64,000 nt of DNA, from positions 6,183,001 through 6,247,000 of the forward strand of contig NZ_CP150096.1 in the NCBI RefSeq assembly GCF_038396765.1. Direction: 5' to 3'. The first letter of the stretch is position 1. The number at the start of each line of letters is the position of its first letter. A program made the position numbers and the translations under genes. The notes under the pieces were generated by a model. It made no database searches. It had not been told where the DNA came from and saw nothing but the letters and a program-made list of their open reading frames with translations. The DNA is from Chitinophaga caseinilytica. Lineage in GTDB: Bacteria > Bacteroidota > Bacteroidia > Chitinophagales > Chitinophagaceae. Of this stretch, positions 53,246 through 62,983 are shown in pieces.

Positions 53246-56200
53246 TTAAAAATCTACCTTGATACCGCCACCGATGCGGACGGGCGTCGGGTATGCATTG
53301 TTGCCGAACTGCACGTCCGGGTCCAGTTTTTCACGATTGGCGCGCCAGACAAACCCGAGATTTTCGCCGGAAGCGTACACCGATGCGTTTTTGATTGTGT
53401 TCCGGGTGAGGCGTTGCAGCGGAACGCTGTATTCCAGGCGGATTTGCTGCAGCCGGATGTTGTCGGCCTTGAAAACATTTGCGTCTGACAAGGCATAGAA
53501 ATTATCCCGGTCCGGATTTGCCGGATAAACCATGGATGGAACTGTTGTATGGCGCTCGTCTCCCGGCTGCTGCCAGCGTTTTGTAAAATCGGGATGCGCG
53601 GCATTGGCGGAAAACAGGCCGGAATAACTGATCGATTTGCGCAGATTGGAATACCGGAAACGGTATTGCAGCCCCACGATCAGCGTGATGCTTTTCCAGG
53701 TGAAAATATTGTTCAGGCTGCCAAAGACGCGGGGCAGGAACGAACCGCGATCGATCAGCCGGGCGGAGTCTGCATGCTGGTTCAATATGGCATAATAATC
53801 ATTCGACGGTTTGCCGTTCAACAATCCGATCGGGTCGCCGGTTTCCCCATCCAGCCCCACAAAGGGAAAGGAATACAATGCAAATGGGTCCCGACCTTTC
53901 GCCGCCAGCTGCAAAGGTGTTATGCCCGCCAGATTACTGGCAATAGACTCCGGCGTGAAGTTCCTGTCTAATTCCAGCACCTTGTTCTTTATCGTTCCTA
54001 AACGCCATTCGGTGGCCCATCTGAGCGGCCCCTTCAGGTTAACGGAATTAAGCAGCACTTCCAGCCCATGGGCTTTCAGGGAAGCCGCGTTCATCCGCGC
54101 GGTAGGGATGCCGGTGGAAGGATCGAGTGAAACCGGGTAGATAAGGTCTACCGACCGCTTGGTGAAGTAATCGAAGGAGAAATTGAGCCTTCCCTTCCAC
54201 AATCCGCCATCGAGGCCGATGTTGAACTGCCGCTGCCGTTCCCAGCTGAGGTCGCGGTTGGCGGGACTGAGGATCAGGTATTGCTGCGGACCGAACCTCG
54301 GGTCTACCGGGTCCACGATCTGCGTAATGGTCATGGGTGAAAGGGTATTATTCACGTTCCCCTGGAATCCGTAATTCGTGCGCAACCGGAGTTGTTCGAC
54401 CTTGTGGATGTTCCAGAAGTTTTCTTCCGTTATGTTCCACGATACCCCGGCCGACCAGAAAGGCTTCCATTGATCGTTGGTAGCCACACCGAAGAGATTG
54501 GCCGCGTCTCTCCTGCCGCTTGCCGTAAATACATACCGGTTATCGTACACGTAAGAAGCGTTGGCAAAATATGATACGAACCGGTTCAATACACCGGTGA
54601 AGGGAGTATTCAGCGTCGGGATTTTCCTGAGCCCGCGATTGCCATAGTTGGGGAAGCTCGATGTATAGTTGACGGGAACGGAGGTCCGGGTGTTTTCATC
54701 ATATCCATATGCCAGGGAAGCTTCTGCGTCCTGGCTGCGTTCCCTGATTTCTCCGCCGGCAATCACGTTTACCTGGTGAAGGCTACTGAATAATTGCTGG
54801 TAATTCAACTGCGCCCTTCCCATGTGCGACCGCCATCGCGAAACCATACCGGTGCGCCGCCCGCCGATGGGCATGGGATGCTGTTCTTCGGCGGTAGTCG
54901 CATTGAGGTTCGTGAACAGGTTGATCTGGTTTCTTACCGAATATATTTCCAGGCTTTCCAGCGAAACTTGGTTCCCGTTTCCGGAGATGTACTGGTATTG
55001 GATTTCAGCCGTCAGGTGCCTGGTAATTGTTCCGCGAAATCCCGTATTCAGCATCAATTCCTTTTCGGAATTCACATCGTTCGCGTTGCGGAGGTCTTGC
55101 AGATACCGGTACTTCCAGTCGAGTAATTTTCCACCGCCGGCAGTGTCTGTATAGCCTTCCCGGTAATCTTTGGAATAGGATAACGGGTTCCCGTATTCAT
55201 CCGCCAGCTTTGTGTAGGGAACGAATGCGAGCGTTCCGAGCTGTCCGCCATCGTTGCTCTCCGCATTCAATTCCGAATAGCGCATACCGAGCTGCCACGA
55301 CAAAAAACGGTTGATCTTCAGTTGGTTCTCACTGCTCAACGAAATCCTGCGTTGCGAAATCCCGCGCAAAAAAGAGGGTGTCATATCAAAACTTCCCGAC
55401 ATTGCGTACCGGATGCGGTCACTGCCGCCGCTTACATTCACGGCGTATTGACTGGCAACGGCGGTCCGGTACACATACCGTTCGAGGTCGTGGCGGAGGT
55501 CTTGCTGCCGGAGCGCATCCAGCCTGGATGCGGAGTCTGCAGCCGATATTTTCCCCTGTTTCCGGAGTTCAAAAATCTCCACGGCCTGCGATATGGCGCG
55601 GTTGCGGCGGAGCGCGGCATTATAAAAACCTTTCCCGTGTAACATCGCTTCTACCCCGATGAAGTCTGAAGCCGGCATAACGGGGTATTTGAACAGATCG
55701 GGTTTGAGCTGCGCATTTACATTAATATTCAGCGATACCTCCAGCGGCTGGTTGAAGCGTCCTTTTTTGGTGGTGATGACGATAACGCCGTTGGCCGCTT
55801 TGGCACCCCAGATGGCGGCTGCGGCCGCATCTCGGAGGATGGAAATATTTTCGATGTCGTTGGGGTTGATGGATTGAAGATTCCCTTCGTATGGGAAATT
55901 ATCCAGCACTATCAACGGTCCTTCGATCGATGAAGTGAGTGTGCTCAGGCCGCGCAGGCGGAGATTTGCGGGCTGGAGCGGGGTTTTGCCGGGAGTTAAG
56001 CTGTTGCGGTCGAACAGGATGCTGGATGAAAGGCCTTCTATCCGGTTGAGCACATCGGGCCCGAGTTTCCTGTTTAACTGTTCGTTGTTCACAAACTCGA
56101 ACGCACCAGTGGCCCTTTCTTTCGGAACATCCTGGTAGCCGGAGGAAAAAACTTCCACTTCCCGGATTTTTGTGACGTCGCGTTTTAAGGCCAGGAGCAA

Positions 56201-56743
56201 CGTTTCGCTGTTGCGGAGGGGCCATTCCTGCGAAACGTATCCCGTAAAACTCACCACCAGCACCGCGCCGCGGGGCACACCGGCCACAATGAACCGGCCG
56301 TCGCTATCCGTAGTGCCGCCACGCACCGAATGTTTTACCTGTACCGTGGCGCCGGCCAGGGCCTGCCCTTCTGCATCGGTAACTTTCCCGCGGGCTACGA
56401 GCAGCGTATCTTCCGTTGGCCCCATAAGCGCAGCGGCTTTCGGGCGAAGGATGATCACCTCGTCGCGAAAATCCCATTCCACCGGCTTCCCTTTAAACAA
56501 TTCGGCAAATACATCCGGTAATTTTGACTGGTGAAAACGGACCGTCCACGTTTCGGCATCATTGACGAGCCGGTCGGCATACATCACGCGGAGCCCTGTT
56601 TGCCGGTGGATCTCCCGGAATATTTCCCGTAACGGCATTTTTACGGCGTTCAGCGTCAACACCGCGTCGGCCTGCCTGGAACCGGCTCCCTGCGCGGCGG
56701 GTGAAAGAAGCCATGCGCATACAAAACAGTAGAATAGTTTCAT
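53246..56743 (-). CDS. SusC/RagA-family TonB-dependent receptor with STN domain
   Basis: A 1165-residue outer-membrane receptor. After the signal peptide (about 1-20) come an STN domain (about 27-100: VKMPLREIFREIHRQTGLRVMY), a carboxypeptidase-regulatory-like domain (115-190), a plug (205-328: NLRLRGLSTL, PLIVLDNFPYEGNLQSINPNDIENISILRDAAAAAIWG, GVIVITTKKG) and a long barrel ending in VKVDF-like strands. STN domains pass a substrate signal to FecR-type proteins, which fits the divergent sigma/anti-sigma genes. It imports an oligosaccharide or other ligand with SusD. The ATG at 56743 gives the signal peptide; longer upstream frame is not coding. Confidence 0.92.
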   Translation of the reverse strand: MKLFYCFVCAWLLSPAAQGAGSRQADAVLTLNAVKMPLREIFREIHRQTGLRVMYADRLVNDAETWTVRFHQSKLPDVFAELFKGKPVEWDFRDEVIILRPKAAALMGPTEDTLLVARGKVTDAEGQALAGATVQVKHSVRGGTTDSDGRFIVAGVPRGAVLVVSFTGYVSQEWPLRNSETLLLALKRDVTKIREVEVFSSGYQDVPKERATGAFEFVNNEQLNRKLGPDVLNRIEGLSSSILFDRNSLTPGKTPLQPANLRLRGLSTLTSSIEGPLIVLDNFPYEGNLQSINPNDIENISILRDAAAAAIWGAKAANGVIVITTKKGRFNQPLEVSLNINVNAQLKPDLFKYPVMPASDFIGVEAMLHGKGFYNAALRRNRAISQAVEIFELRKQGKISAADSASRLDALRQQDLRHDLERYVYRTAVASQYAVNVSGGSDRIRYAMSGSFDMTPSFLRGISQRRISLSSENQLKINRFLSWQLGMRYSELNAESNDGGQLGTLAFVPYTKLADEYGNPLSYSKDYREGYTDTAGGGKLLDWKYRYLQDLRNANDVNSEKELMLNTGFRGTITRHLTAEIQYQYISGNGNQVSLESLEIYSVRNQINLFTNLNATTAEEQHPMPIGGRRTGMVSRWRSHMGRAQLNYQQLFSSLHQVNVIAGGEIRERSQDAEASLAYGYDENTRTSVPVNYTSSFPNYGNRGLRKIPTLNTPFTGVLNRFVSYFANASYVYDNRYVFTASGRRDAANLFGVATNDQWKPFWSAGVSWNITEENFWNIHKVEQLRLRTNYGFQGNVNNTLSPMTITQIVDPVDPRFGPQQYLILSPANRDLSWERQRQFNIGLDGGLWKGRLNFSFDYFTKRSVDLIYPVSLDPSTGIPTARMNAASLKAHGLEVLLNSVNLKGPLRWATEWRLGTIKNKVLELDRNFTPESIASNLAGITPLQLAAKGRDPFALYSFPFVGLDGETGDPIGLLNGKPSNDYYAILNQHADSARLIDRGSFLPRVFGSLNNIFTWKSITLIVGLQYRFRYSNLRKSISYSGLFSANAAHPDFTKRWQQPGDERHTTVPSMVYPANPDRDNFYALSDANVFKADNIRLQQIRLEYSVPLQRLTRNTIKNASVYASGENLGFVWRANREKLDPDVQFGNNAYPTPVRIGGGIKVDF

Positions 56744-56977
56744 GTCAATTCGGTTCTGATTGAAATTCGCCCAGCTAAGGAGAAAGGAGTCTGACTGCTT
56801 TGAATGGTAACGGGAATTGCGTATATAACCTTTAATACCGGAAATTTCAGGCGAAGGAGTAAGCAACCCTCCCATAAATTTTAACAAACAAGTTTGAGTA
56901 CATCTGCAACGTAAATTATACCTACATTTATTATCCATACGCTCCAACATTTTTAGCCGCAATACCATCCAAACCGT

Positions 56978-57532
56978 ATGGCCGACGTTTGCAACGAGGT
57001 GGCCCTGTTGTTGCATGTACAGCAGGGAACCGGCGACTATGAGACATTTTACCACTATTACCGCAAATGGCTGCTGATCGCCGCCACCGCCATTCTGCAA
57101 CACGAACAGGAGGCGGAAGAGCTGGTACAGGAGTTTTTCATCGACTGTTGGGAGCAACGGCTGGTTCTCCGCATTCCCGCCACCAGTCGCGATGCTATCC
57201 GGAATTACCTGTTCATCAGCATCCGCAACCGCTGCCTGAACCGCATGGCCGTAAACGATACACGCCGTCGCCGGCTGGCCATGCTCACCGGGTTGTTGGA
57301 CGACTACCAGGCGCCAGAAAACCGGCTGGAGTCGCGGGAACTGGGGCGCTCGCTAGAGGATGCCATTGAGCAGCTCCCGCCCCGGCAGGGATCGGTGTTC
57401 CGTTCCGCATACCAGCACGATAAGAGCCGGCGGGAAATTGCGGTGGAAATGAATATCAGCGAAAAGACCGTTAAGAAGCAGATGCAGCTGGCGTTGAAGA
57501 ACCTCCGCACGCTGCTCAGGCATTTACATTGA
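56978..57532 (+). CDS. ECF RNA polymerase sigma factor (FecI-like)
   Basis: A 184-residue sigma-70 family protein. Region 2 (about 25-90) includes HEQEAEELVQEFFIDCW; region 4 (about 125-180) includes LPPRQGSVFRSAYQHDKSRREIAVEMNISEKTVKKQMQLAL. It is likely held inactive by the FecR-type protein encoded 32 bases downstream and released when the SusC-type receptor binds ligand. The divergent 234-base gap to susC (56744-56977) would hold both promoters; no clear -7 box was identified there. Confidence 0.9.
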   Translation: MADVCNEVALLLHVQQGTGDYETFYHYYRKWLLIAATAILQHEQEAEELVQEFFIDCWEQRLVLRIPATSRDAIRNYLFISIRNRCLNRMAVNDTRRRRLAMLTGLLDDYQAPENRLESRELGRSLEDAIEQLPPRQGSVFRSAYQHDKSRREIAVEMNISEKTVKKQMQLALKNLRTLLRHLH

Positions 57533-57564
57533 ACTTACTCCATGTCAGGGAAAAATCTGTATTC

Positions 57565-58667
57565 ATGAAGATGACGAAAGGAGAACATCTATTCACGTTA
57601 ATGACGATGCGGCTTTCCGGGGAACTTACTCCCGGGGAAGCGGAAGAACTTGACCGCCTCATTGCTACCGATCCGGCCGTAAAAGCCCGGTGGATGGAGC
57701 TTTGCAGAACATTCGCCCCATCCGATATCGCCAATCATTTCGAAAGGTTGAACGAGCCGAAATTGCCTCGCCGGCGTGCCCCGCGTACCCTGCGCTTCGT
57801 GCTCGCCGCGGCCGCAGCTGCGATGGTGTCGGGCCTTGTGTGGTGGGTTGCAACACCGGTATTCCGGAACCGGGAAATCGCCCGTAAAAATGAAGCACCT
57901 TTGCCCGGGGGCGTTGTACTATCTACCGCATCCGGCCAAACGGTGAACCTTTCCCACCCTTCATCCGCCACCCTATCCGGCTGGCAGGCAACCACCAGCG
58001 CACAAACGCTCAACATCACCACTGCAGACGACGCCGCTGGTTGGAACCGCCTCTCCGTTCCCCCCGGCCTCACTTACCGCGTCATACTGCCCGACGGCAG
58101 CAAAATTTGGCTAAACAGTGCAACTAGCCTTCAGTTCCCCGGCACCTTCCCCCCACCGAGCGCCGCGTACGCCTCCAGGGAGAAGCCTGGATGGTAATTG
58201 CGCCCGATCCCTCGAAAATCTTTATCGTAGAAACAGATAGTATGGAGGTAACCGTGCTGGGAACTACCTTCAACCTGAAAGCCTACGAATCCGGCGCTGC
58301 CGAGCTCTCCCTTGTAAATGGCGCCGTGAAAGCCGCATCAATGGGCAAACAACTCACCCTCCGCCCGGGACAACAGGCATTTCTGCACAACGGCACCCTC
58401 AACACCCGATTATTCGACGTCCCGGAAATAGCCGCATGGCGCGACGGAAAATACTATTTTGAGCAAATCCCACTCACAGAAATTGCCGCCATCCTTCAAA
58501 GAGCTTACAACCTTGAAACTGTATTCGACGATCAGAATATCGCCGCACAAACGTTTACCGGCCTCCTCAATCAACACAAACCGGTAGGCACTTTCCTCGA
58601 AAACCTCCAAAGCACCACCGCCGTTCAGTATTATTTCGACAATTCCGGAAAACTGCACCTGCACTAG
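57565..58667 (+). pseudogene. FecR-family anti-sigma factor, split by a frameshift
   Basis: An N-terminal cytoplasmic part (MKMTKGEHLFTLMTMRLSGELTP...), one membrane helix (about 82-98: LAAAAAAMVSGLVWW), then a periplasmic FecR domain (NRLSVPPGLTYRVILPDGSKIWLNSATSLQFP) and a C-terminal DUF4974-like domain (PLTEIAAILQRAYNL). The first frame stops at 58197. The FecR domain continues in another frame (TERRVRLQGEAWMVIAPDPSK) to 58667. Adding one C to the run at 58149-58154 restores 367 residues. It should bind the sigma factor and the STN domain. Either a real loss of control or a sequencing error. Confidence 0.85.
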
Positions 58668-58680
58668 CTTTCAAACAAAT

Positions 58681-58709
58681 AAAAAAGTCCGGCGCCGCAG
58701 CAGCCGGAC
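58681..58709 (-). terminator. Terminator of the ZU5-like gene
   Basis: GTCCGGC (58687-58693) with GCCGGAC (58703-58709); on the minus strand six T follow (58686-58681). Confidence 0.65.
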
Positions 58710-58731
58710 CTCCACTATATCACCTAAAAAA

Positions 58732-60138
58732 TCATTTTCGCTTCCGCGACATCGATGCCATCATCATTTTGGCCATCATCGGTTGCAGGGCGCCGAAATC
58801 ACTGAAATTATACCGGTTCGCCACTTTGAACTCGATAGAGAAATTCCCGACGCGGATGGCCTCGCAACCACCGGCATCGCGCCATACCGACCCCGTTGCC
58901 GTTCCCCTCACATATTTCCGGCCAAACACCGTCGTCACTTCCGTGATATTCACCGATCCCGGGGAAGGTATCCATTTCAGCCCGTCCGGCGGACATTCGA
59001 CGTGATAGGTAGCCGCGTTCTGGGGCAGTTTCATCCCCAGTACCTTTCCGGTCTCCTCAATGTCATGGTCCATGCTGTAGTAGGGATGGGAGCCGGCCGA
59101 ATATCCTTTCCCGAAAACCTCCAGCGTATAGCCGTCTACCGGTTCTACATCGTCGATAATTCCGTTGATGATCATATCACCTTCGTGGATCATTACGTTA
59201 TTGCGCAGGGGAATCCCTTCCGACAGCACATTGTTGTAGGTGGAAAGCCAATACGTTCCATCGTCGATCGTGATGTCTTGCACAAGCGTCAGCACGGGGT
59301 TCGATCTGCCGGGCCGCAGCTCCGGCGGCACCCAGTCATGGATTTCCACGGAAACGCTGGCGATATTATCGAACTGCAGGGTTTCCGGGGCTTTGAAGAG
59401 GGCTTTCAGTCCGCGGGGCTCCAGCGTCCCGCCTGCTTCTCCGGCAACTTTCCAGTTTTTCACGTTGTTGGGATTTTCCAGCACTTTCGCCGCGGTGATC
59501 GCGATTTCCGGATGTTCACCGATGGGGCGGCCGGGCTCGTTCATCATCGAGAGCACCTGCAACTCGGTAGTTTTCCCGATGCTGAGATAATCGAGGTCGG
59601 CATGCAGCCAGAACAGCGCATACAGTGCCCAGTCGGAGAAATGGTCGGTTTCCACCTTCACCGTTTTACTGGCTTTATCTACCCGCGATTTCGCCATGAA
59701 CCGCCATCCGCCGGCTTTGTCCTGGTATGCGAGGAACAGCGCGTCTGGGTGAATGGAATCCGCCAGCAGCGCGTCGGTATATGGAATGGTCAGCGTGATG
59801 GGCTTGGCGAATTTGATGCCTTCCGGTTGGAGGCGGAACGATTTACCGGGGCTCCCCGGCAGCGTGTTCGTCACTTCCTGCAACGTGAGCTCCGTATTGG
59901 CAACCAATGCGCCGGCAGGAATATCCACCGTGATCCGCCCACCTGTAGCGACGATGGTGCCGCCTGCCGCCCCGACCGTCTTTTTGATCGAGGTGCCGAC
60001 GGGCGTTCCGTGCGGACGAACAATCGGTTGCTGTGGTTGCGGCTGGGGCTGCGGATCGGGCTGTCCGCCCGGTGAGCCTGACTTCTTGCAGGCAACGAAT
60101 CCGGATGCCAGGAAAAGTACCCAAATGAGGTGCTTCAT
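58732..60138 (-). CDS. Lipoprotein with ZU5-like domain
   Basis: A 468-residue protein. The lipoprotein signal ends SGFVAC (Cys17), followed by a PQPQPQPQQP linker. Residues about 50-140 match a ZU5-like sandwich (GGTIVATGGRITVDIPAGALVANTELTLQEV, then LQPEGIKFAKPITLTIPY). The remaining 320 residues are beta-rich and unknown; the C-terminus is Met-rich and basic (MMAKMMMASMSRKRK). Probably surface-exposed. The ATG at 60138 starts the signal. Confidence 0.65.
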   Translation of the reverse strand: MKHLIWVLFLASGFVACKKSGSPGGQPDPQPQPQPQQPIVRPHGTPVGTSIKKTVGAAGGTIVATGGRITVDIPAGALVANTELTLQEVTNTLPGSPGKSFRLQPEGIKFAKPITLTIPYTDALLADSIHPDALFLAYQDKAGGWRFMAKSRVDKASKTVKVETDHFSDWALYALFWLHADLDYLSIGKTTELQVLSMMNEPGRPIGEHPEIAITAAKVLENPNNVKNWKVAGEAGGTLEPRGLKALFKAPETLQFDNIASVSVEIHDWVPPELRPGRSNPVLTLVQDITIDDGTYWLSTYNNVLSEGIPLRNNVMIHEGDMIINGIIDDVEPVDGYTLEVFGKGYSAGSHPYYSMDHDIEETGKVLGMKLPQNAATYHVECPPDGLKWIPSPGSVNITEVTTVFGRKYVRGTATGSVWRDAGGCEAIRVGNFSIEFKVANRYNFSDFGALQPMMAKMMMASMSRKRK

Positions 60139-60303
60139 ATGCTTGTAATTGATGATTTCCGATGGATGGGGTTTGGGGTAATCTGGCACGAAACTCCGCA
60201 ACTGCGGCCAGTTTGGCAATCAATTTCCGTTGACATGTCGGATGAAGGCGGCAGAATGCATCCCCACCTTTTCCACGATCATCGATTTTGATGACGATGG
60301 TCA

Positions 60304-60334
60304 TTGAAACCAACATGCCGGCCAGCTACATTTG
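60304..60334 (+). promoter_or_regulatory. Promoter for the CAP-domain gene
   Basis: TTG at 60304-60306, 20-base spacer, TACATTTG at 60327-60334 (perfect -7). The ATG at 60552 is about 210 bases downstream, so the 5' UTR is long. The rest of the 413-base gap 60139-60551 shows no other clear feature. Confidence 0.5.
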
Positions 60335-60551
60335 TATCGAAATGTGAGCATAGCATTATTGATCAGATGACCCGCCCGCACTGGGCTCTCATAACTTCTC
60401 CGACAGTCTTTCTCCCACAAGCCTTTCTTTTCACCGAATTACTGAACCTGCTGCTTGCGGCAGCCAGGCCTGCGCTTGCCATGTAGATCCACGGCCGTTC
60501 CCATCCGGCCAAGCGCTACCTGTGCGCCCTTCGCACAACCAAAAATTCCAT

Positions 60552-61097
60552 ATGAAAAATTCAATACTTGCCTGCACTGCAGGCCTGCTCCTCCTTTGTG
60601 CCTGCACCAAAGAACCCCTGGAAGAATGGATTTTGCCCGAAAACGGGAAAGCCACAATGCCTTTCGCATTCAAAGACACGAGCTTCACGATGACCCAGCG
60701 GGTAGACAGTGCCAACATGCTCCGCCTGATCAATGCCTATCGCAGCAAAGGCTGCAATTGCGGCGATATATACATGGCACCGGCTCCTCCCCTCTACTGG
60801 AACATCCGGTTGGAAAGGGCTTCCTGGTTACATAGCAAGGAGATGAACGACAGCGTGTACATGAGCCATATCGGGCGGAACGGAAGTAACGGCGGAGACC
60901 GCATCCGGAAAATGGGATATAACTGGAAATGCTACGCGGAAAACATCGCACTGGGCATTTTGACGGAAAAGTCGGTTGTTGACGGATGGATGGGCAGCAA
61001 AACACACTGCATGGCAATGATGAATCCCACGCTGAAAGAGACCGGCATCGCCCGATTCCGCAACTTCTGGACACAAGAGATCGCATTGAGCTATTAA
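60552..61097 (+). CDS. CAP-superfamily (SCP-like) lipoprotein
   Basis: A 181-residue protein with a lipoprotein signal (LLLLCAC, Cys18). The CAP fold follows: LRLINAYRSKG, LERASWLHSKEM, SHIGRNGSNGGDRI, CYAENIALG, and GWMGSKTHCMAMMNPTLKETGIA, which carry the cavity His/Glu residues. Extra cysteines (CNC) near 70 may form disulfides. CAP proteins have varied extracellular roles; none can be assigned here. The ATG at 60552 starts the signal. Confidence 0.85.
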   Translation: MKNSILACTAGLLLLCACTKEPLEEWILPENGKATMPFAFKDTSFTMTQRVDSANMLRLINAYRSKGCNCGDIYMAPAPPLYWNIRLERASWLHSKEMNDSVYMSHIGRNGSNGGDRIRKMGYNWKCYAENIALGILTEKSVVDGWMGSKTHCMAMMNPTLKETGIARFRNFWTQEIALSY

Positions 61098-61106
61098 GAA
61101 ATAGCA

Positions 61107-61341
61107 GCTGCCCCAGATCGCTCGCTCCAGAGAAGATTTCCCCGACTTCTGGGACGACCGGCAACTGGATTCCCATCCCGATTGGGTGATCGCACGGCAA
61201 ATGGCAACCGCAATTATTCAAGCCATGCGGCTGGATCATCTTACCATCAAGTTTGAGCGGGAAGAAACGTATGAAACTTCGTCAAACGGCCGGCAGCGAT
61301 GGATGCAATCCACCAATACTTTTCTTGTCCCGAAAGCATGA
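61107..61341 (+). other. Possible gene remnant without a start codon
   Basis: An open frame from a stop near 61106 to TGA at 61339 encodes a protein-like sequence (DFWDDRQLDSHPDWVIARQM, then DHLTIKFEREETYE). The first ATG is at 61201, giving only 46 residues. It may be the 3' end of a lost gene, or chance. Confidence 0.3.
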
Positions 61342-61362
61342 GTGTTTTTCTTAAACATCCAT

Positions 61363-62538
61363 TCAAAGCTGCTTCGCAATATTCCCCAGCGCCGTGAAGT
61401 TTGCGCGGATGTTGATGAACCCGAGGAAATTCCCGTTTTCCGGATCATACCTGAACTCCAGCGGCACCCACACTTCCGGGAACACCCGGAGGCGCACCGT
61501 GGCATTGAGCGAGAGGCGATCGCGCTCCTCCTCCGCGTACAGCTGCGCGAAATTGCGGTAATAAGATCCCGAGAACTTGATCTCCAGGTAACTCCGCTTG
61601 GTCGTTTTTGCTTTAAAAACCACGTTCATCCCCGTTTCCAGGTTAAACAGCATGCGCTTGAGGTCTCTGCCCGACTTGAGCGTATCGTCTACGAACTGAA
61701 GGCCGGATTTGATGTCCAGCTCCCAGTCGTGCGTCGTTTCCGGCGATTGCGTGAGGCCTTTGAGGAATTGGGTATGCAGCACCAGGTTGGAAAACACGAA
61801 TTGATCTTTGTAGGTAGTGTCCGTTACGCCAACGGTCCATAGCACTTTCTTCTGGAGGTCTTCCTTCAGTTGGCTGTAAATCGCTTTGGCCGTATCGGTG
61901 AAATTGTAATCGCCTTTTTCGTTGAGTTCCTGGCGGAGCGGCTCGTCTGCCGCTTTCAAAATAATTTCCTTCAGTTCGGGGCTCAGTGATTTGAAAGGTG
62001 TTCCCTGGTTGACGAATGCATCCAGTTCCAGCAGTAACGCACCTTTCACATTCATGTCCTGAATTTTGCTGATCTCCTTTCCAGCGGCGGTGTTGGCGGC
62101 ATATAGCTGCTGTACCCGTTCGTTGTTTTCCACTGTTTTCAGAAATGCTTTGCTGACGGTTTCGTCGCGCTTGTTGACGATGGCGAAAGTGATGCCGGAT
62201 GTAAACCCATTGAACCGGAAAGAACTGTCTAACCGAAGTCCCACGGCATAGTTGAGGTTCCTGAGAGTGGTGTAATTTCGGTAGTTTTTATCGACCAGGA
62301 GCGTAGTGTCCAGTTTGGCCATCACGGCGAAGGGCGTGCCTTTGAAACGGATTTCCTTGTCGGGGCTGGTCAATCGTTCCAACCCGAGCTGGAAGAAACT
62401 GTTCAGCACGTCCTTATAATTCCCGGAAGCCAGCGAATCGGCCGTGAATATGGGGTTGGGCGATTTTTGCTGGGCCATGAGTTGTGCGGATAAGCATAGC
62501 ATCAGCAAAAGGACGAGACCGGCGCGTTGCGTTTTCAT
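61363..62538 (-). CDS. Exported protein of unknown function
   Basis: A 391-residue protein with a signal peptide (ends LMAQQ, about 23). The middle is helical and charged; the last 120 residues have alternating strands (SYLEIKFSGSYYRNF, SLNATVRLRVFPEVWVPLEFRYDPENGNFLGFINI), which could be a small outer-membrane barrel or beta domain. No family recognised. It is in line with the Lys-rich protein gene, 16 bases downstream of it. Confidence 0.6.
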   Translation of the reverse strand: MKTQRAGLVLLLMLCLSAQLMAQQKSPNPIFTADSLASGNYKDVLNSFFQLGLERLTSPDKEIRFKGTPFAVMAKLDTTLLVDKNYRNYTTLRNLNYAVGLRLDSSFRFNGFTSGITFAIVNKRDETVSKAFLKTVENNERVQQLYAANTAAGKEISKIQDMNVKGALLLELDAFVNQGTPFKSLSPELKEIILKAADEPLRQELNEKGDYNFTDTAKAIYSQLKEDLQKKVLWTVGVTDTTYKDQFVFSNLVLHTQFLKGLTQSPETTHDWELDIKSGLQFVDDTLKSGRDLKRMLFNLETGMNVVFKAKTTKRSYLEIKFSGSYYRNFAQLYAEEERDRLSLNATVRLRVFPEVWVPLEFRYDPENGNFLGFINIRANFTALGNIAKQL

Positions 62539-62554
62539 ATGAAGTATTCAGCGG

Positions 62555-62983
62555 TTATTTGATCAAGAAGTTGGCCATCATGAGGCCTGTCGGGAAGTTT
62601 TTCGGATTTGCGGGAATGGTGGGCGTGCTGAGTTTGACGGTAGCGGTGCCCGTGCAAACGCCGTTGATGGTGACCACATCGCCCGACTGCACATCCGAAA
62701 AAACGATGATGCCGGTTTCGCTGATGCTTTGCATGTTGATGAGCACGCCATTGCGGAACAGGATAGCCGTAGCCTGGCCGATGCCACCTGTAAAAGTAAA
62801 ATCGATGGACACGTTTTGCGAAACGGCCGACTTAACGGCAACCAATGCTTCGGTGCTCAAATTTCCCGCCGGCGCCGCTGCGGGTACCGACCTGGAGACG
62901 GGCGCTTTCCCGGGGATGGATTTGGCCTTTGCACTTTTTTTAGGGCTGGCTTTGGCGGATGCTGCTTTTTTGCTTTTTGCCAT
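62555..62983 (-). CDS. Protein with Lys/Ala/Ser-rich N-terminus, unknown function
   Basis: A 142-residue protein without signal peptide. Residues 1-40 are a basic low-complexity tail (MAKSKKAASAKASPKKSAKA), histone-H1-like. Residues about 55-142 are a compact beta domain (VSIDFTFTGGIGQATAILFRNGVLINMQ). Probably in an operon with the exported protein gene that follows. Family unknown. The 361-base gap 62984-63344 between it and tRNA-Gln holds only the tRNA terminator. Confidence 0.6.
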   Translation of the reverse strand: MAKSKKAASAKASPKKSAKAKSIPGKAPVSRSVPAAAPAGNLSTEALVAVKSAVSQNVSIDFTFTGGIGQATAILFRNGVLINMQSISETGIIVFSDVQSGDVVTINGVCTGTATVKLSTPTIPANPKNFPTGLMMANFLIK

